Origin: JBGQMW01 sp963769845
GTDB taxonomy: Archaea; Thermoproteota; Bathyarchaeia; Bathyarchaeales; Bathycorpusculaceae
Length of the DNA: 64,000 nucleotides
Assembly: GCA_963769845.1 (NCBI GenBank)
Contig: CAVYNL010000015.1
Location: 1-64,000 of the forward strand
Direction of reading: 5' to 3'
The notes under the pieces were generated by a model that saw nothing but the letters and a program-made list of their open reading frames with translations, was not told where the DNA came from and did no database searches. The translations under genes and the position numbers were made by a program. This document shows positions 43,658 through 52,352 of this stretch, one piece after another. Numbering within the stretch: the first letter of the stretch is position 1; each line of letters starts with the position of its first letter.

Positions 43658-44914
43658 ATGAAGATGGCCGTGTTTGTTTACGAGTATCCTCCGAAGATTG
43701 TCGGTGGTTTGGGAACATACGCCGCGGAGATCACGCGCAAGTTCGTGCTGACCGACAACGACGTTACAGTTTTCACGATGAATGATGATGCGGGCACGCT
43801 TCCGACACGGGAGATCTGGCGGGGCATTGAGATTCACCGTCCGTTGCACATCGACGTGTCCGACTCATTGCCCGACGTGATAGCTGAGGACATCAGGAAG
43901 TGGGGCAGGGGCGGGGGCATTCATCTTTTCTCGAAAATCCTGATTTACAATTACCTCAGCGCTTCAAAACTTGTCAACGAACTCATCAGAAAAGAAGGAA
44001 TCAAGTACGATGTCGTGGTCGCGCACGACTGGCTGTCGGCCATGGGTGGAATAACGGTCAAGAAAGAAGTCGGCTTGCCTTTTGCCTTTCATGTTCACTC
44101 CACGGAGAAAGGCAGGACTCTTGGCAACGGTTCCGAAGTTGTGAGCAACATAGAGCTTCACGCTGGAAACGCAGCTGACATGATCGTGACGGTTTCCTAC
44201 GCTATGAAAGATGAGCTTACTCGGCTCGGTTTTCCGAAGGACAAGATCCATGTCTCCTACAACGGCGTTGACCCTGAAAAGTATGACCCGGCATCCGTGA
44301 GTCCTGAGCATGTCAAGAAGATCAGGTCGCGCTACGGCATCAAGGACGATGAGCTCATGATCTTGTTCATCGGCAGGCTCGTAGGCGTCAAGGGCGTTGA
44401 CAAGCTCATAATGTCCATGTCGCACATTCTGCAGAAGACGCCTACGGCGCGGCTCGTGATTGTGGGCTTGGGCGACCTTCAAGAGTATCTGGTCAACCTC
44501 GTGAAGACCATGAAGATGAGTGACTACGTAAAATTCCGATTCGAATTCATTCCTGAAGAGGAACGCATACTCCATTATGCTGCTTGTGATGTCGCTGTTT
44601 TTCCAAGTCATTATGAGCCGTTCGGCATCGTTGTCCTCGAGGCGATGAGCATGGAGAAGCCTGTTGTCGTGGGCGCCGCGGGCGTGAGCGGCATGCGGGA
44701 AATCGTCGTCTGCTGCGGTGAAGAACAGTGCGGCTATCATGTGAACCCGAACAACCCTGAAGACATCGCCTGGGGCATAAACGGCGTGCTTGAGAGTCCC
44801 GAGAAGCGAAGGTGGCTCGGGAAAAATGGGCGTAGGCGGGTTCTTGAGGAGTTCACGTGGGACAGAGTGGCCGAGAAGACTCTGGAACTTTATCAACAGA
44901 TGGCCAAGCGTTAG
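43658..44914 (+). CDS. GT4-family glycosyltransferase (glycogen-synthase-like)
   Basis: A 418-residue retaining glycosyltransferase with two Rossmann domains. The opening VYEYPPKIVGGLGTYAAE has the KxGGL nucleotide-sugar motif of glycogen/trehalose synthases, then HDWLSAMGG, an HVHSTE motif, NGVDPEKYDP, IGRLVGVKGVDKLI, HYEPFGIVVLEAMSMEKPVV (the E-x7-E motif) and a helical end. The start ATG is 43658. Probable substrate is ADP- or UDP-glucose, used for an alpha-glucan or glucosyl compound. The divergent DUF5752 gene fits this. Confidence 0.9.
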   Translation: MKMAVFVYEYPPKIVGGLGTYAAEITRKFVLTDNDVTVFTMNDDAGTLPTREIWRGIEIHRPLHIDVSDSLPDVIAEDIRKWGRGGGIHLFSKILIYNYLSASKLVNELIRKEGIKYDVVVAHDWLSAMGGITVKKEVGLPFAFHVHSTEKGRTLGNGSEVVSNIELHAGNAADMIVTVSYAMKDELTRLGFPKDKIHVSYNGVDPEKYDPASVSPEHVKKIRSRYGIKDDELMILFIGRLVGVKGVDKLIMSMSHILQKTPTARLVIVGLGDLQEYLVNLVKTMKMSDYVKFRFEFIPEEERILHYAACDVAVFPSHYEPFGIVVLEAMSMEKPVVVGAAGVSGMREIVVCCGEEQCGYHVNPNNPEDIAWGINGVLESPEKRRWLGKNGRRRVLEEFTWDRVAEKTLELYQQMAKR

Positions 44915-44954
44915 GTTTAAGTCGCACGTTAGCAGCAGATTTAGCGGTGACGTT

Positions 44955-45572
44955 TTGAACGCTCCGTCCCTTGATTCACGCAAGAAAGTTGCACGAGAAG
45001 CTGCCACGTTGCTTTACTCTGGCGCTGAGAAAGAGTACAAGCAGGCTAAGCTTAAGGCCGCGAAAATCTACAATCTTCATTACATGCCTACGAACCTTGA
45101 AGTCGCCATGGAACTTGACCAGATAGCGGAAGAGAATGAAGCCCCCGTCCGCCAGGAACGTTTGGTTCGCATGAGACAAGAAGCGCTGAGAATAATGAAG
45201 ATGCTAGGGAGGTACGACCCCGTTCTTGTTGGCAGCGTGTGGCGCGGCACGATCCATCATGAAAGCGACATAGACGTCATCGTCCACCATGACGAGCCTC
45301 GTGACGTTCTGAAGCTGCTGGAAGAGAACAGGCTGGTCATAACAGGCAGCGAGCGCACTGCAGTGACGAAGAAGGGAAAAACGAAGAATACCTTTCACAT
45401 TCACATCGACTCACCGATCAAGGAGAAGGTTGAAGTCATCGTTCACAGCCCTGAAGAAGCTTGTCTTGGCCAGAAATGTGAAATATACGGCGACGAAATC
45501 ACCGGTTTGCATATTCAAGAACTGGAAAAGCTCCTCAAGGAAGACCCGGTGAGAAGGTTCGTTCCTTCTTAG
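44955..45572 (+). CDS. Nucleotidyltransferase-domain protein
   Basis: A 205-residue protein starting at TTG 44955 (MNAPSLDS after start-codon conversion), 40 bases after the glycosyltransferase stop. The N-terminal half is helical (AEKEYKQAKLKAAKIYN); the second half holds the nucleotidyltransferase motif GSVWRGTIHHESDIDVIVHH, with the usual GS...DxD pattern, and FHIHIDSPIKEKVEVIVHS with a third acidic residue. An open frame reaches back to 44790 but overlaps the previous gene. Substrate unknown. Confidence 0.75.
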   Translation: MNAPSLDSRKKVAREAATLLYSGAEKEYKQAKLKAAKIYNLHYMPTNLEVAMELDQIAEENEAPVRQERLVRMRQEALRIMKMLGRYDPVLVGSVWRGTIHHESDIDVIVHHDEPRDVLKLLEENRLVITGSERTAVTKKGKTKNTFHIHIDSPIKEKVEVIVHSPEEACLGQKCEIYGDEITGLHIQELEKLLKEDPVRRFVPS

Positions 45573-45670
45573 CTTTTATGCGCGGAATCCTGAGAGTGGT
45601 TTGAAGACTCTTAAATATCAGTTTTCCAATTAGCATATTGACCATTGCCGTTGCTTCCGGGGATGTTGCC

Positions 45671-46018
45671 ATGGAACGTGACAGGGAATCCTTCAAGAAA
45701 ATGTTCCCAAACTTGACCAAGGAAATGCAGTCGGATGAGAACAAGGTGCCAGTAAAATCAGTGAGAACCGACCCCGAGACGGGCGAGAAAGCCGCGAACA
45801 GAGAACGGTTGGTCAACTACGTACCAGACGTCATAGACTTTCTGCGGCGCTGCGACACTAAAGAGCAGGCAGAAGAGATAATTGTCTACATGGAGAAAAG
45901 AGGCGAGGTCAATAAAGAATATGCACAGGAACTCCGAGCCCAACTCAAACGAAAAGGCGTCAGAAGCTTCGGACCGAAAAAAGAAGAAAACCACTACCTC
46001 AAGAACTCAGAAACTTGA
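45671..46018 (+). CDS. DUF2095-like archaeal protein
   Basis: From ATG 45671 (MERDRESFKKMFPNLTKEM), a 115-residue soluble helical protein. The opening, with MFPxLxKEM, and the region VPDVIDFLRRCDTKEQAEEIIVYMEKRGEV match the archaeal DUF2095 family as I know it. Function unknown. The open frame extends 11 codons upstream without a good ribosome-binding site. Confidence 0.7.
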   Translation: MERDRESFKKMFPNLTKEMQSDENKVPVKSVRTDPETGEKAANRERLVNYVPDVIDFLRRCDTKEQAEEIIVYMEKRGEVNKEYAQELRAQLKRKGVRSFGPKKEENHYLKNSET

Positions 46019-46195
46019 CTCCGCAAGCCCAGATCCGGCCAGAGAACCTTTTCAAGACCCCTAGGCTCCGAATTTTCGCGATGCAGATGGGTAGGCATAT
46101 ACGTAGCGAACCTCGTGTGTTTCTAAAAGTAAATAAATGGGCTTATCAATAGATAGGAAGCCTAAAAGTCGGGTAATGTAGCGGAGGAACGTTGA

Positions 46196-47908
46196 GTGAA
46201 GAAGTCAGCATGGGCGTTCGTAATACTGGCAATCATAATGGTAGTGTTCGTTACTTCCATAGCAAGTTCAAAGGCCGTTATTGCAAACCCTGATTACAGC
46301 ATAGACCGCGTGGACCACACCGTCTAGGTTTTGTCCAACGGTTTTGTCCTTGTGAATGATACGATAACGACTTCCGAGCCGGCTTCAGGCAGCTTTCTCA
46401 TCGGTTTTCCGTACAAGTACGGTTTGCAGACGCTTCATTGTATGGCCTACAAGGCTTCTGACAGGTCATCGGTCTTTCCGGTAACCGTTAACGTTCCCCT
46501 CGAGAATCATGTGGGCTTCTACGGCGTAAGGGTCGACCTTCCAGATGATGTGTCGCAAGCATTCACGGTCGAGTTCATTCTCTCCAATTCACTTGTCGCA
46601 CAGGATTCTCAGAACGCCACAGTCTTCACTCTCGACTTTCCTGCCTATCCGAGTCTCACAAAAGCCGTTGCTCTCTGTAATGCTCTAGTTAGTCCGCCAT
46701 CAGGGGCAGAGTACATAAAAGGAACAGTTGCCGCCTTCAACTACACGACGAGCAACCTTGCAGCTTTCTCATACAACACCTCAACGGTAACCTTCGGAGT
46801 GGGCGAGAACATGATACAGCTGCTTGAGATAAAACAACTGAGCCGTCAAATATCGATAAGCGCTTTCAGCGATGTGGAGATTTTGGATTCGTACTACGTG
46901 ACGAACAATGCTCAAAGTAGCGCGGTGTCGGTTGACGTTATTCTGCCCCCTAACTCTACAGTCCCAACGGCCGAAGACCAGTTTGGGCGTTCTGCCCCGA
47001 TTTCGTCGATTAACATCTCCCAAAACACATACCAAGTAAATCTAACACTGCCCGTTGAACCAGGTAAATCCTCAAAGTTTACAGTAGTCTACAACCTGGA
47101 CAAGAACGTCTACTCCAAGCCCCAAGATGAAGCGAACAAGTTCGCCTACGAGATCACGCAATTCAAAGACATAACGTACTATGTTGACCAAGTCTCCGTT
47201 GCAGTGAGCCTGCCCGAAGGCGCAAGACTGTTATCGTCCCCTGCGGCTGGCTTCTACGGCGTGGACAAGGGCATGTTCGCCGATACGGCAACGATCCAGA
47301 AACAGAATTTCATCTCGCTAGACAGTTTTCCAGTGGAGATCGACTACGAATACAACCCGCTGTGGACAGCTTTCCGTCCAACGTTGTGGGTATGGTCCAT
47401 AGCTCTCGTCGGATGCGCAATCTTCGTCGTATCGACAAGACCCAAAGCACCAGTAACAGTTGTTTTGCCCTCAGGAGCGGCGAGGCTTCGACCCGAGAAC
47501 CTCAAGACGTTCGTTGACTCGTACGAAGAAAAAATGAGGATAATGTCCGAGATCGATGCGCTTGAAGCTAGAGTACAGAAAGGAAGGATTCCTAGACGCC
47601 GCTACAAGGTGCAGAAGAAGACTCTGGAAATGAGGCTGGCAACACTGTCCAGGGCCATGGGTGAACTCAAAGAAAGCATGCGAGCTTCAGGCGGGCACTA
47701 TGCTGATTTGATGCGCCAGCTTGAGGTTGCAGAGACCGAAATCAACGATGCTGAGGCCAACATCAAGAACATCGAGGCACGACAGAACCGCGGTGAAATC
47801 ACGATGGAACTGTACAGAAACAGGGTGGAAGAATACGGGCGCAGGAAAGAAAAAGCTGAGACAACCATCAACGGAATTCTTCTGAGGCTACGTGAAGAAA
47901 CCCACTAG
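46196..47908 (+). CDS. Secreted protein with membrane anchor and coiled-coil tail (in-frame TAG)
   Basis: From GTG 46196 (preceded by GCGGAGGAAC) the first 43 codons give a signal peptide (MKKSAWAFVILAIIMVVFVT), then a TAG at 46325-46327 where GAG or similar would give a continuous strand (DHTV-x-VLSNGFVLVNDT). After it the frame is intact to 47908: a ~390-residue extracellular beta-rich region, one transmembrane helix (LWVWSIALVGCAIFVV) and a long charged coiled coil (SEIDALEARVQKGRIPRRRYKVQKKTLEMRLAT). The layout parallels the protein at 37066-38301. I regard the TAG as a point error or recent mutation. Confidence 0.7.
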
Positions 47909-47974
47909 CCAACCTAAATCCTTTTATTCTGCATTTTGGCTCTCACTGAAATTCCAGCTTTAGAGGAACGAAAT

Positions 47975-48158
47975 ATGGTGAAAATAGTCGTTGACAATGC
48001 TAAGTGCACTGGATGCGAGCACATGCTCTGAAACCTGCCCAGTGGGCGTCTTTGAAATCAAGGACAAGAAGTCAGTTGCAGCCAAGCCTCAAGAATGTCT
48101 GGTGTGCAGAGCATGCGAAGTTCAGTGCCCTGAAGCCGCAATCCAAGTAATAGAGTAA
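47975..48158 (+). CDS. 2[4Fe-4S] ferredoxin (one frameshift)
   Basis: A small electron carrier. From ATG 47975: MVKIVVDNAKCTGCE, then the frame changes at about 48021-48026 (gagcacatgctctg, where two bases appear duplicated) and continues CSETCPVGVFEIKD, CLVCRACEVQCPEAAIQVIE, which complete both CxxCxxCxxxCP clusters. About 60 residues when repaired. Short enough to be missed by length cut-offs. No redox partner is adjacent. Confidence 0.8.
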
Positions 48159-48199
48159 TCTTCCAGCTTCACTTTTGACATTCAAAGAGCCGAACCAGA

Positions 48200-49264
48200 C
48201 TACATTAGGTTCCAGAAGTCGCGTTGGACCTTTTTCGTTTCTTCTATTATCCGCTCGCCAAGAGTTCTCACTTGCCCACTTTCTGTCGGTGCACGGTCAT
48301 GAAGAGCATACTTGCTGCGGCTCATCTCTGCGATTGCTGATGAAGCGATCTTGCCTACAAATCTAATGCCATATCCGCCCTCCAGAACCTGCACCGTGCG
48401 CCCAGAAGGCACTCGTGCCGCCAAGCCTGAGATCATACCGAAGACTCTTTTGTAGCACAAAGCGGACAAAGAAAGACTGCCGACAGGGTCTGCGTAATGA
48501 GCATCGAAACCAGCAGAAACCAGAATGAACTCGGGCTCGTACTGAGACGCTATCGGAACCACGATGTCCTCCATCGCCTTCAAGTACACGTCATCACTCG
48601 CCAGAAACGGCAGCGGAACGTTGACGTTGAAGCCTAAACCTGCAGCCTCTCCGACTTCATGAATGAAGCCTGTTCCAGGAAACTCCGTTGGGTCCTCATG
48701 CAGGCTAATGTACAGCACTTTGTCGGTCTTGTAGAAGATCGACTGAGTACCGTTTCCATGATGCGCGTCGATGTCCAATATCAAGACGCGTTTCAATCTG
48801 TATCTTCTGAGCAAGTATTGTGCAGCGATTGCGACATTGTTGAACAGGCAGAAGCCAAGACCGCGAGACTTTTCCGCATGGTGTCCAGGCGGTCTGACGG
48901 CGGCAAAAGCGTTCACAAAACTCTTGCTCATTACAAGGTCAACCGCTTTGAGAGCCCCGCCTGCTGCATACAAGGCAATCTCATAGCTTTCAGGCGAGAC
49001 AACAGTGTCCCCGGAATCCAAAATGCCGCCGCCACTCATGCATAACGCTTGAACTTGTCTGATGTAGTCGGCGTCATGGACCATAGCAAGCTCCCTGACT
49101 CCCGCTTTCCGAGGCTGTACAAACTGCCAGTTCCTGCTTCTAGAAAGCTGCCCCCTCTTCAGCTCATCAACGATTGCTCGGAGCCGCTTCGCAGACTCGG
49201 GATGCTTCCTTCCAGGGTTGTGCTCATAATACTTCGGTGAAAAAACAACAGCGGTCCTACTCAT
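48200..49264 (-). CDS. Histone-deacetylase-superfamily hydrolase (second copy)
   Basis: A 354-residue zinc amidohydrolase. It has RPPGHHAEKSRGLGFCLFNN, LDIDAHHGNGTQSIFY, GTGFIHEVGEA, VSAGFDAHYADPVGSLSL and VLEGGYGIRFV, the full class-II-like deacetylase set. It is longer than the copy at 28518 and ends with an extra helical tail (EETKKVQRDFWNLM). Start ATG 49264 (MSRTAVVFSPKYYEHNPGRKHPES). It overlaps the stop of the AsnB-like gene by about eight bases on the same strand, so they are probably cotranscribed. Confidence 0.87.
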   Translation of the reverse strand: MSRTAVVFSPKYYEHNPGRKHPESAKRLRAIVDELKRGQLSRSRNWQFVQPRKAGVRELAMVHDADYIRQVQALCMSGGGILDSGDTVVSPESYEIALYAAGGALKAVDLVMSKSFVNAFAAVRPPGHHAEKSRGLGFCLFNNVAIAAQYLLRRYRLKRVLILDIDAHHGNGTQSIFYKTDKVLYISLHEDPTEFPGTGFIHEVGEAAGLGFNVNVPLPFLASDDVYLKAMEDIVVPIASQYEPEFILVSAGFDAHYADPVGSLSLSALCYKRVFGMISGLAARVPSGRTVQVLEGGYGIRFVGKIASSAIAEMSRSKYALHDRAPTESGQVRTLGERIIEETKKVQRDFWNLM

Positions 49265-50726
49265 CGGGAATCATATTTCCGAAAGTTTTTTGAAAAGCCT
49301 CTTCTACATACTCCCTCACAGACAAACCTTGTTGTTCCGCCAGCTTTCCTAGAGCCTTGTTGACGCCTGTCGTGTACTGAACGGCCTTCTTAGGCTTGTC
49401 CGCTATGAACGATGGAAGCCCAAGGTTCTTGGCTACTCGTCTCAGAACAAGCTTTCTCAACGTGTCCTTCTCCGGTTCAAGCTTGACTTCCAGCGGCAGA
49501 CCGAGGGCGAATCCTGCAATTTTGCGAGCTGCAAAGGGCAGGCGCAGTTCAACATCATTAGCATTACACGCTTTCCAGTCTCTTTCAAGGTTAGACTCGT
49601 ACATTCCGGCAACATCCTTGAATATCGCTTCCTGAGTTCTCTCTCTCCCAAAGCGCAGGTAATCATCCACGTATCGCTTGTACCCGCCGAAAAGCTCATC
49701 TGCACCCTGCCCCGCGAGCATGACCCGACAATTCATCGCTGCAGCTTTTTCAGCTGCCCAGAAGACTGGGATCGCGATGCTCAATTTGACCGGGTCAGGC
49801 TCCTCGATGACCTCCAACACGGAAGGAACGACCTGTTGAACATCCTTATCTTTGTACGTTTTAGAGCATAATGGTAGCTTCAACTCTTCTGCAGCTCGAA
49901 CCGCATGTTCGGTTTCATATTGGTTCTCGAGGGCCACATGGACCAGGCGAACGTCGACTCGCGACTTCTTGGCAAAGAATGCCAGTATGCTGCTGTCTAA
50001 GCCGCCGGAAAAGGCTACTGCCACTTCTTTCAATCCTGCCACTCTTTCCCTGACCGACAGTTCCAACATCGTTCGAAGCTCCTTTGCCGCAGTCTCCATC
50101 GTCATCTGCCGCGGCTTCATGTACTTGAACCGTTTGACTGGCACAAACCTGAATCCCTGCTTGTTAGCAAGTCCTAGGCATCCTGGCGGAAACGATTCTG
50201 TCTGTCTTATGCCGATTTTCCAGAGTGCTTTTCTTTCAGAAGCCAAAGCTGCAAAGGATGCGTTTTCCCCGTAGTAGAGTGAGCGAGTGCCAATGGTGTC
50301 TCTTCCTGCGACGAGCCCTTCGGACTCAGCTATCACAAAGACAAAGTCGCCTTCACATTTCCTGATGAAAGCCGCAGCCGCCTTTTCCCTTCCGGTCTGA
50401 AATTGTCGCGTGAAGCTTTCCCCCGCGTTTTCTCCCGCATGAGCATAATCTCTGCCGCTGAAAACGAGTCCTGCGTCTTTCAACTTGAGCAGTGGCAGTC
50501 TATCCTGCTTGAGGATCTTTGAGAAGGCAAAGCCGACCATGATTGGCGAGTTCAGCTTGGCTTCCGCAAGGTCTGCAAGTGATTTCGCCGCAAGAGAAGC
50601 ATCTGAGGAAGCCAAACCGTAGGCATCTGCTCCCTTTTCCCCGCAGACTTGCAGCATCGTGACTGCCGTGTTTGCCACGTTTTGGCCTTTCTTGCCAAGA
50701 ACAGCCACAGCTGTGCGCATTTGCAC
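49257..50726 (-). CDS. Asparagine-synthetase-like protein without glutaminase cysteine
   Basis: A 489-residue AsnB-type protein. The C-terminal synthetase domain is clear: the PP-loop VAFSGGLDSSILAFF, AGQGADELFGGYKRY, and SNLERDWKACNANDVELRLPF. The N-terminal domain resembles a class II glutamine amidotransferase (FVFVIAESEGLVAGRDTIGTRSLYY), but the conserved catalytic Cys at position 2 is absent (the protein begins MQMRTAVAVLGKKG). It may therefore use free ammonia or another amine, or make another adenylated product. Full-length and intact. Confidence 0.82.
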   Translation of the reverse strand: MQMRTAVAVLGKKGQNVANTAVTMLQVCGEKGADAYGLASSDASLAAKSLADLAEAKLNSPIMVGFAFSKILKQDRLPLLKLKDAGLVFSGRDYAHAGENAGESFTRQFQTGREKAAAAFIRKCEGDFVFVIAESEGLVAGRDTIGTRSLYYGENASFAALASERKALWKIGIRQTESFPPGCLGLANKQGFRFVPVKRFKYMKPRQMTMETAAKELRTMLELSVRERVAGLKEVAVAFSGGLDSSILAFFAKKSRVDVRLVHVALENQYETEHAVRAAEELKLPLCSKTYKDKDVQQVVPSVLEVIEEPDPVKLSIAIPVFWAAEKAAAMNCRVMLAGQGADELFGGYKRYVDDYLRFGRERTQEAIFKDVAGMYESNLERDWKACNANDVELRLPFAARKIAGFALGLPLEVKLEPEKDTLRKLVLRRVAKNLGLPSFIADKPKKAVQYTTGVNKALGKLAEQQGLSVREYVEEAFQKTFGNMIPDE

Positions 50727-50804
50727 GAACCCCTTGAACTGAGGATGATTTATAGTGTTGGTAAAACATTAATCTTCAATCATCTTATTCTTTTGCGAGG
50801 GAAA

Positions 50805-52175
50805 ATGAGGTTGCCGTGTCTTCCTATTGATACGGGCCGTTACGGGACGGCCGAAATGAAGAAAGTTTTTGAAGAAGAGACTCGTGTGCAGAGAATGCTC
50901 GATGTCGAGGCTGCGTTGGCATGGGCGCACGCCGAAGTCGGCGACATCCCGCGTAAAGATGCAGAGAAGATCGCATCCAAAGCTTCTTTGAAATATGTTA
51001 AGCTGGAGAGGATCAAGGAGATAGAGCGTGAAATAAAACATGACATTGCCTCTTTGGTCAGGGCTTTGTCCGAGGTCTGCGGTCCAAGCGGCGCATACGT
51101 TCACTTGGGAGCGACAAGCTACGACATCGTAGACACAACCAACGCTCTGCAGTTGAAAGAAGCTCTAGACCTGATTGAGACGAAGCTCGTTGAACTCGAA
51201 AAGATACTGATGGAAAAAGCAAGACAGTACAAGAAGACCGTGATGGCGGGGAGAACACACGGGCAGCATGCACTGCCGATAACGTTGGGTTTCAAATTTG
51301 CAGTTTGGATGCGTGAGATTGCAAGGCACGTTCAGAGACTCAGGGAATGCAGAGAGCGCGTTTCAGTTGGAAAGATGAGCGGTGCAGTGGGCACGCAAGC
51401 TGGGCTGGGCGAGCACGCGATGAAAATCCAAGACCTTGTCATGCGCAAATTGAAGATCAACTCGGCTGACATCTCAACCCAAATCATACAGCGGGACAGG
51501 TACGCGGAACTCGTTTGCTTGCTGGCTCAGGTCGCGTCTTCGCTGGAGAATTTCGCGACTGAAATCCGCGAGCTGCAGAGACCCGAGATCGGCGAGCTCT
51601 TTGAGCATTTCGAAACCGCAAAGCAAGTCGGCAGCTCAACGATGCCTCAGAAGAGAAACCCCGAACTATGCGAAAGAGTCTGCGGTCTAGCAAGAATAGT
51701 AAGAGGCCTGGTCACACCCGCTTTGGAAGACGTCACGACATGGCATGAACGAGACTTGACTCAGTCTTCTGCAGAGCGTTTCATCTTCCCAGAAGCATGT
51801 ATTCTAGCCGATTACCTGCTGCACCTCATGTGCGGAATAGTGGCTAACCTCAGAGTGGATGAACAACGAATGCTCAAGAACATGGAAGTGACTCAAGGGC
51901 GCATGATGTCAGAAGCAGTGATGATCACGCTGACAAAAAAAGGTATGAGCCGTCAAGAAGCTCATGAGCACCTGAGAAAACTGACGATAAAGAGCGAAAA
52001 GGAAAACAGGCACTTCAAACGAATGCTCCTCGAAGACAAGACCGTATCAGAATTGCTGAGCGAAAAAGAAATCGGCGAAGCCCTGAACCCGAGAAATTAT
52101 CTGGGAACTGCAACGAAGCAGGTTGACCTTGCTATCAACAGAACTATGAAGGAGCTCGAAATTCGAGGGAAATGA
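50805..52175 (+). CDS. purB: Adenylosuccinate lyase
   Basis: Acts twice in purine synthesis (SAICAR and adenylosuccinate cleavage). The 456-residue protein, starting at ATG 50805 after a GCGAGG site, has the fumarase-superfamily signature GSSTMPQKRNPE, the AGRTHGQHALP stretch with the general acid His, and SRIYTH-like first motif (DTGRYGTAEM). Length and ending (LAINRTMKELEIRGK) are normal. A truncated methyltransferase ORF overlaps its stop. Confidence 0.93.
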   Translation: MRLPCLPIDTGRYGTAEMKKVFEEETRVQRMLDVEAALAWAHAEVGDIPRKDAEKIASKASLKYVKLERIKEIEREIKHDIASLVRALSEVCGPSGAYVHLGATSYDIVDTTNALQLKEALDLIETKLVELEKILMEKARQYKKTVMAGRTHGQHALPITLGFKFAVWMREIARHVQRLRECRERVSVGKMSGAVGTQAGLGEHAMKIQDLVMRKLKINSADISTQIIQRDRYAELVCLLAQVASSLENFATEIRELQRPEIGELFEHFETAKQVGSSTMPQKRNPELCERVCGLARIVRGLVTPALEDVTTWHERDLTQSSAERFIFPEACILADYLLHLMCGIVANLRVDEQRMLKNMEVTQGRMMSEAVMITLTKKGMSRQEAHEHLRKLTIKSEKENRHFKRMLLEDKTVSELLSEKEIGEALNPRNYLGTATKQVDLAINRTMKELEIRGK

Positions 52176-52339
52176 TGGCTGATTGGGCGTACGACCCGCT
52201 TGCCTACGAAGGCAGATACCGCAGGGTCTACGAAGCTGGCGCCGAATTATCGGAAAATCCGACCCCAACTGAGGCTATCGTTAAGTTCGCTTCGAAGCTA
52301 GACAATATCAAAGGATCAAGGGCGCGTGCTAATCATTAG
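52172..52339 (+). pseudogene. Truncated methyltransferase N-terminus
   Basis: A 55-codon ORF whose ATG overlaps the purB stop (ATGA). It reads MADWAYDPLAYEGRYRRVYEAG, then FASKLDNIKGSRARANH and a stop. The opening and the KGSR-A ending look like the beginning of a small SAM-dependent methyltransferase just before its LDLGCG motif, where the homology ends. Probably a 3'-truncated gene, cut at about 52320-52340, exactly where a GGCGCGTGC stretch begins. Confidence 0.5.
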
Positions 52340-52352
52340 GCTTCTAAATAGG

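Noticed and set aside
46325..46327. TAG as a pyrrolysine codon
   Set aside because: Several genes here end in TAG, and no pyrrolysine genes are seen in the window; a point error or mutation is simpler.
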